Positions 5,638 through 6,746 of a stretch of DNA of 6,746 nt are shown one piece after another (positions within the stretch are counted from its first letter, which is position 1; each line of letters opens with the position of its first letter). Under the pieces are notes generated by a model. The model was given only the letters and a program-made list of their open reading frames with translations, searched no databases and was not told the origin of the DNA. The position numbers and the translations under genes are program-made. The DNA comes from Pedosphaera sp. (GTDB lineage: Bacteria > Verrucomicrobiota > Verrucomicrobiia > Limisphaerales > SXTU01), in contig SIBB01000203.1 in assembly GCA_009695395.1 (NCBI GenBank), positions 1 to 6,746 on the forward strand, given 5' to 3'.

Positions 5638-6746
5638 ATGAAGTTGTCGTGTCTCTCGCTGGCGCTGGGCTTGGCGCTCGTGGCCCACGCCATCGAACCC
5701 TCCCGTATTGAAATCATCGAGCAGGGGAGCGGTTGGCCGGTGCCGCTGGTGGAGTTGCGGACGACGCATCAGGTGCGGTTCGTCTCGGACAACGCGGGGC
5801 GCATCGCCTTCGACCTGCCGGAGTTGATGGGGCGAGAGACGTGGTTCGAGGTGCATGGGCAGGGCTACGAGGTGAAGGCGGATGGCTTCGGCCAGCGCGG
5901 CGTGCGGCTCACGCCGGAGCCGGGCAAGATGCTGCGCGTCGAGGTGCGGCGGACGAGCGTCGCGCAACGCATTGGGCGGCTGACAGGGGCGGGGTTGTTC
6001 GGGGAGAGCCAGAAGCTCGGACTCGAAGGCGACTGTCGGGAGCCGGGCTTGGTCGGACAGGACAGCGTGCAGAATGCGGTGCATCGCGGTCGCCTCTTTT
6101 GGTTCTGGGGCGACACGACGCTCGCGCGTTACCCACTCGGCATCTTCGATGGCACGGGCGCGACGACCGCGGTGCAGCCTTCGGCACTTCAGCCGCCGCT
6201 GCGTTTGCCGCTCGCTTACTTCACCAACTCGACGGGCGCACCTCGCGGTATCGCGCCGATGCCGGGCAGCGGGCCGACTTGGGTGACGGGTGTGGCGAGC
6301 GTGCCGGACCAGTCAGGCATGCCGCACCTCGTGTGCGCCTACATGAAGATCAAGCCGCCGCTCGAAGCCTACGAGTGGAGCCTCGCGACGTGGAACGAGG
6401 AGAAGAACGTCTTCGAGAAGCTCAAGACGGTCTGGACGAAGTCCGACGCCGCGCCGAAAGCTCCGCCGATTCCCGAAGGCCATCCGGCGTCTTGGAAGGA
6501 CGCGGCGGGGAAAGAGTGGCTGCTCTTTGGCAATCCCTTTCCCACGCTGCGCTGCCCGGCGACGTTCGAGGCGTGGCAGGACGCGAAGACGTGGGAAGTC
6601 TTGAAGCCGCAGACGAGCCTGACCGGTAGCAACGGTGAGACGGTGAAGCCGCACACCGGCTCCATCGCGTGGCACCCGTGGCGCAAGCGCTGGGTGACGG
6701 TCTTCATGCAGTCGTTCGGCAAGCCCTCCGTCTTCGGCGAGTTGTG
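5638..6746 (+). CDS. Exported protein with N-terminal beta domain and DUF4185-like propeller region (3' end cut off)
   Basis: The frame is open from ATG 5638 to the window edge (369 codons, no stop). Residues 1-18 are a classical signal peptide (MKLSCLSLALGLALVAHA, cut after AHA). About residues 22-105 form a small domain (GSGWPVPLVELRTT, VSDNAGRIAFDLP, GYEVKADGFG) resembling a carboxypeptidase-regulatory/Ig-like beta-sandwich. From about 112 (GRLTGAGLFGESQKLG) comes a region with GQDSV (140-144) and LFWFWGDTT (153-161), followed by blade-like stretches with repeated Trp-rich strands (WVTGVASVP, EWLLFGNPF, WHPWRKRWVTVF). The GQDS...WGDT arrangement recalls DUF4185-type beta-propellers, which look like glycoside-hydrolase five-bladed folds; catalytic activity is not established. 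A secreted or periplasmic polysaccharide-related role is inference. The start is chosen for its signal peptide. There is no clear Shine-Dalgarno, and the argG terminator lies just upstream, so it should have its own promoter, which I cannot pinpoint. Confidence 0.82.
   Translation, partial: MKLSCLSLALGLALVAHAIEPSRIEIIEQGSGWPVPLVELRTTHQVRFVSDNAGRIAFDLPELMGRETWFEVHGQGYEVKADGFGQRGVRLTPEPGKMLRVEVRRTSVAQRIGRLTGAGLFGESQKLGLEGDCREPGLVGQDSVQNAVHRGRLFWFWGDTTLARYPLGIFDGTGATTAVQPSALQPPLRLPLAYFTNSTGAPRGIAPMPGSGPTWVTGVASVPDQSGMPHLVCAYMKIKPPLEAYEWSLATWNEEKNVFEKLKTVWTKSDAAPKAPPIPEGHPASWKDAAGKEWLLFGNPFPTLRCPATFEAWQDAKTWEVLKPQTSLTGSNGETVKPHTGSIAWHPWRKRWVTVFMQSFGKPSVFGEL

Noticed and set aside
2989..6084. A 1031-codon open frame on the - strand spanning the dehydrogenase, argG and the 5638 gene
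   Set aside because: It is antisense to confidently identified genes, crosses intergenic regions and the terminator, and has an Arg/His/Ala/Val/Leu-rich composition typical of the shadow of GC-rich genes.

Overview
The window is high in G+C and densely coded, with every credible gene on the + strand. It most likely comes from a Verrucomicrobiota genome (Limisphaerales/Pedosphaera-like), with Planctomycetota as the alternative. Two protein architectures point there. One is a prepilin-type protein with an FTLIELLVVIAIIAILAG-type N-terminus and a C-terminal H-X9-DG motif. The other is a very large exported 'Pirellula/Verrucomicrobium-type' membrane-bound dehydrogenase with a C-terminal haem c domain. 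None of the four visible start codons has a clear Shine-Dalgarno sequence. Lineage is inferred from protein families, since there is no rRNA or other marker gene here.

Layout: (1) positions 3-161, the last 52 codons of an unidentified gene. (2) 162-325, an intergenic stretch with a nested set of short direct and inverted repeats (167-236). (3) 326-1138, a prepilin-like/H-X9-DG protein, with a 9-bp dyad spanning its stop codon. (4) 1222-4197, a 991-residue secreted protein: signal peptide, reduced ThuA-like segment, dehydrogenase-type beta-propeller, HEAT-like helices, carbohydrate-binding-like beta-sandwich, cytochrome c (CILCH). It ends in tandem TAG-TAA stops. (5) 4198-4317, an intergenic region whose last 20 bases hold a phased direct repeat TTGAACT-N4-TTGAACT overlapping a -10-like hexamer, directly against the argG start. 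(6) 4318-5568, argG, argininosuccinate synthase, followed by a strong intrinsic terminator (5585-5621). (7) 5638 to the window end, an exported protein whose 3' end is cut off, with a small N-terminal beta domain and a WGDT-containing propeller-like region resembling DUF4185.

The genes do not form an obvious single pathway. argG is a housekeeping arginine-biosynthesis gene that seems to be its own transcription unit. The exported dehydrogenase-cytochrome, the secreted propeller protein and the prepilin-like protein fit the large secreted/surface repertoire of polysaccharide-degrading PVC bacteria, but a shared substrate cannot be shown from this window. I found no CRISPR array, tRNA, rRNA, transposase, phage gene or convincing new multi-gene system. 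The most unusual items are the domain composition of the 991-residue protein, the repeat cluster at 167-236 and the phased repeat at the argG start.
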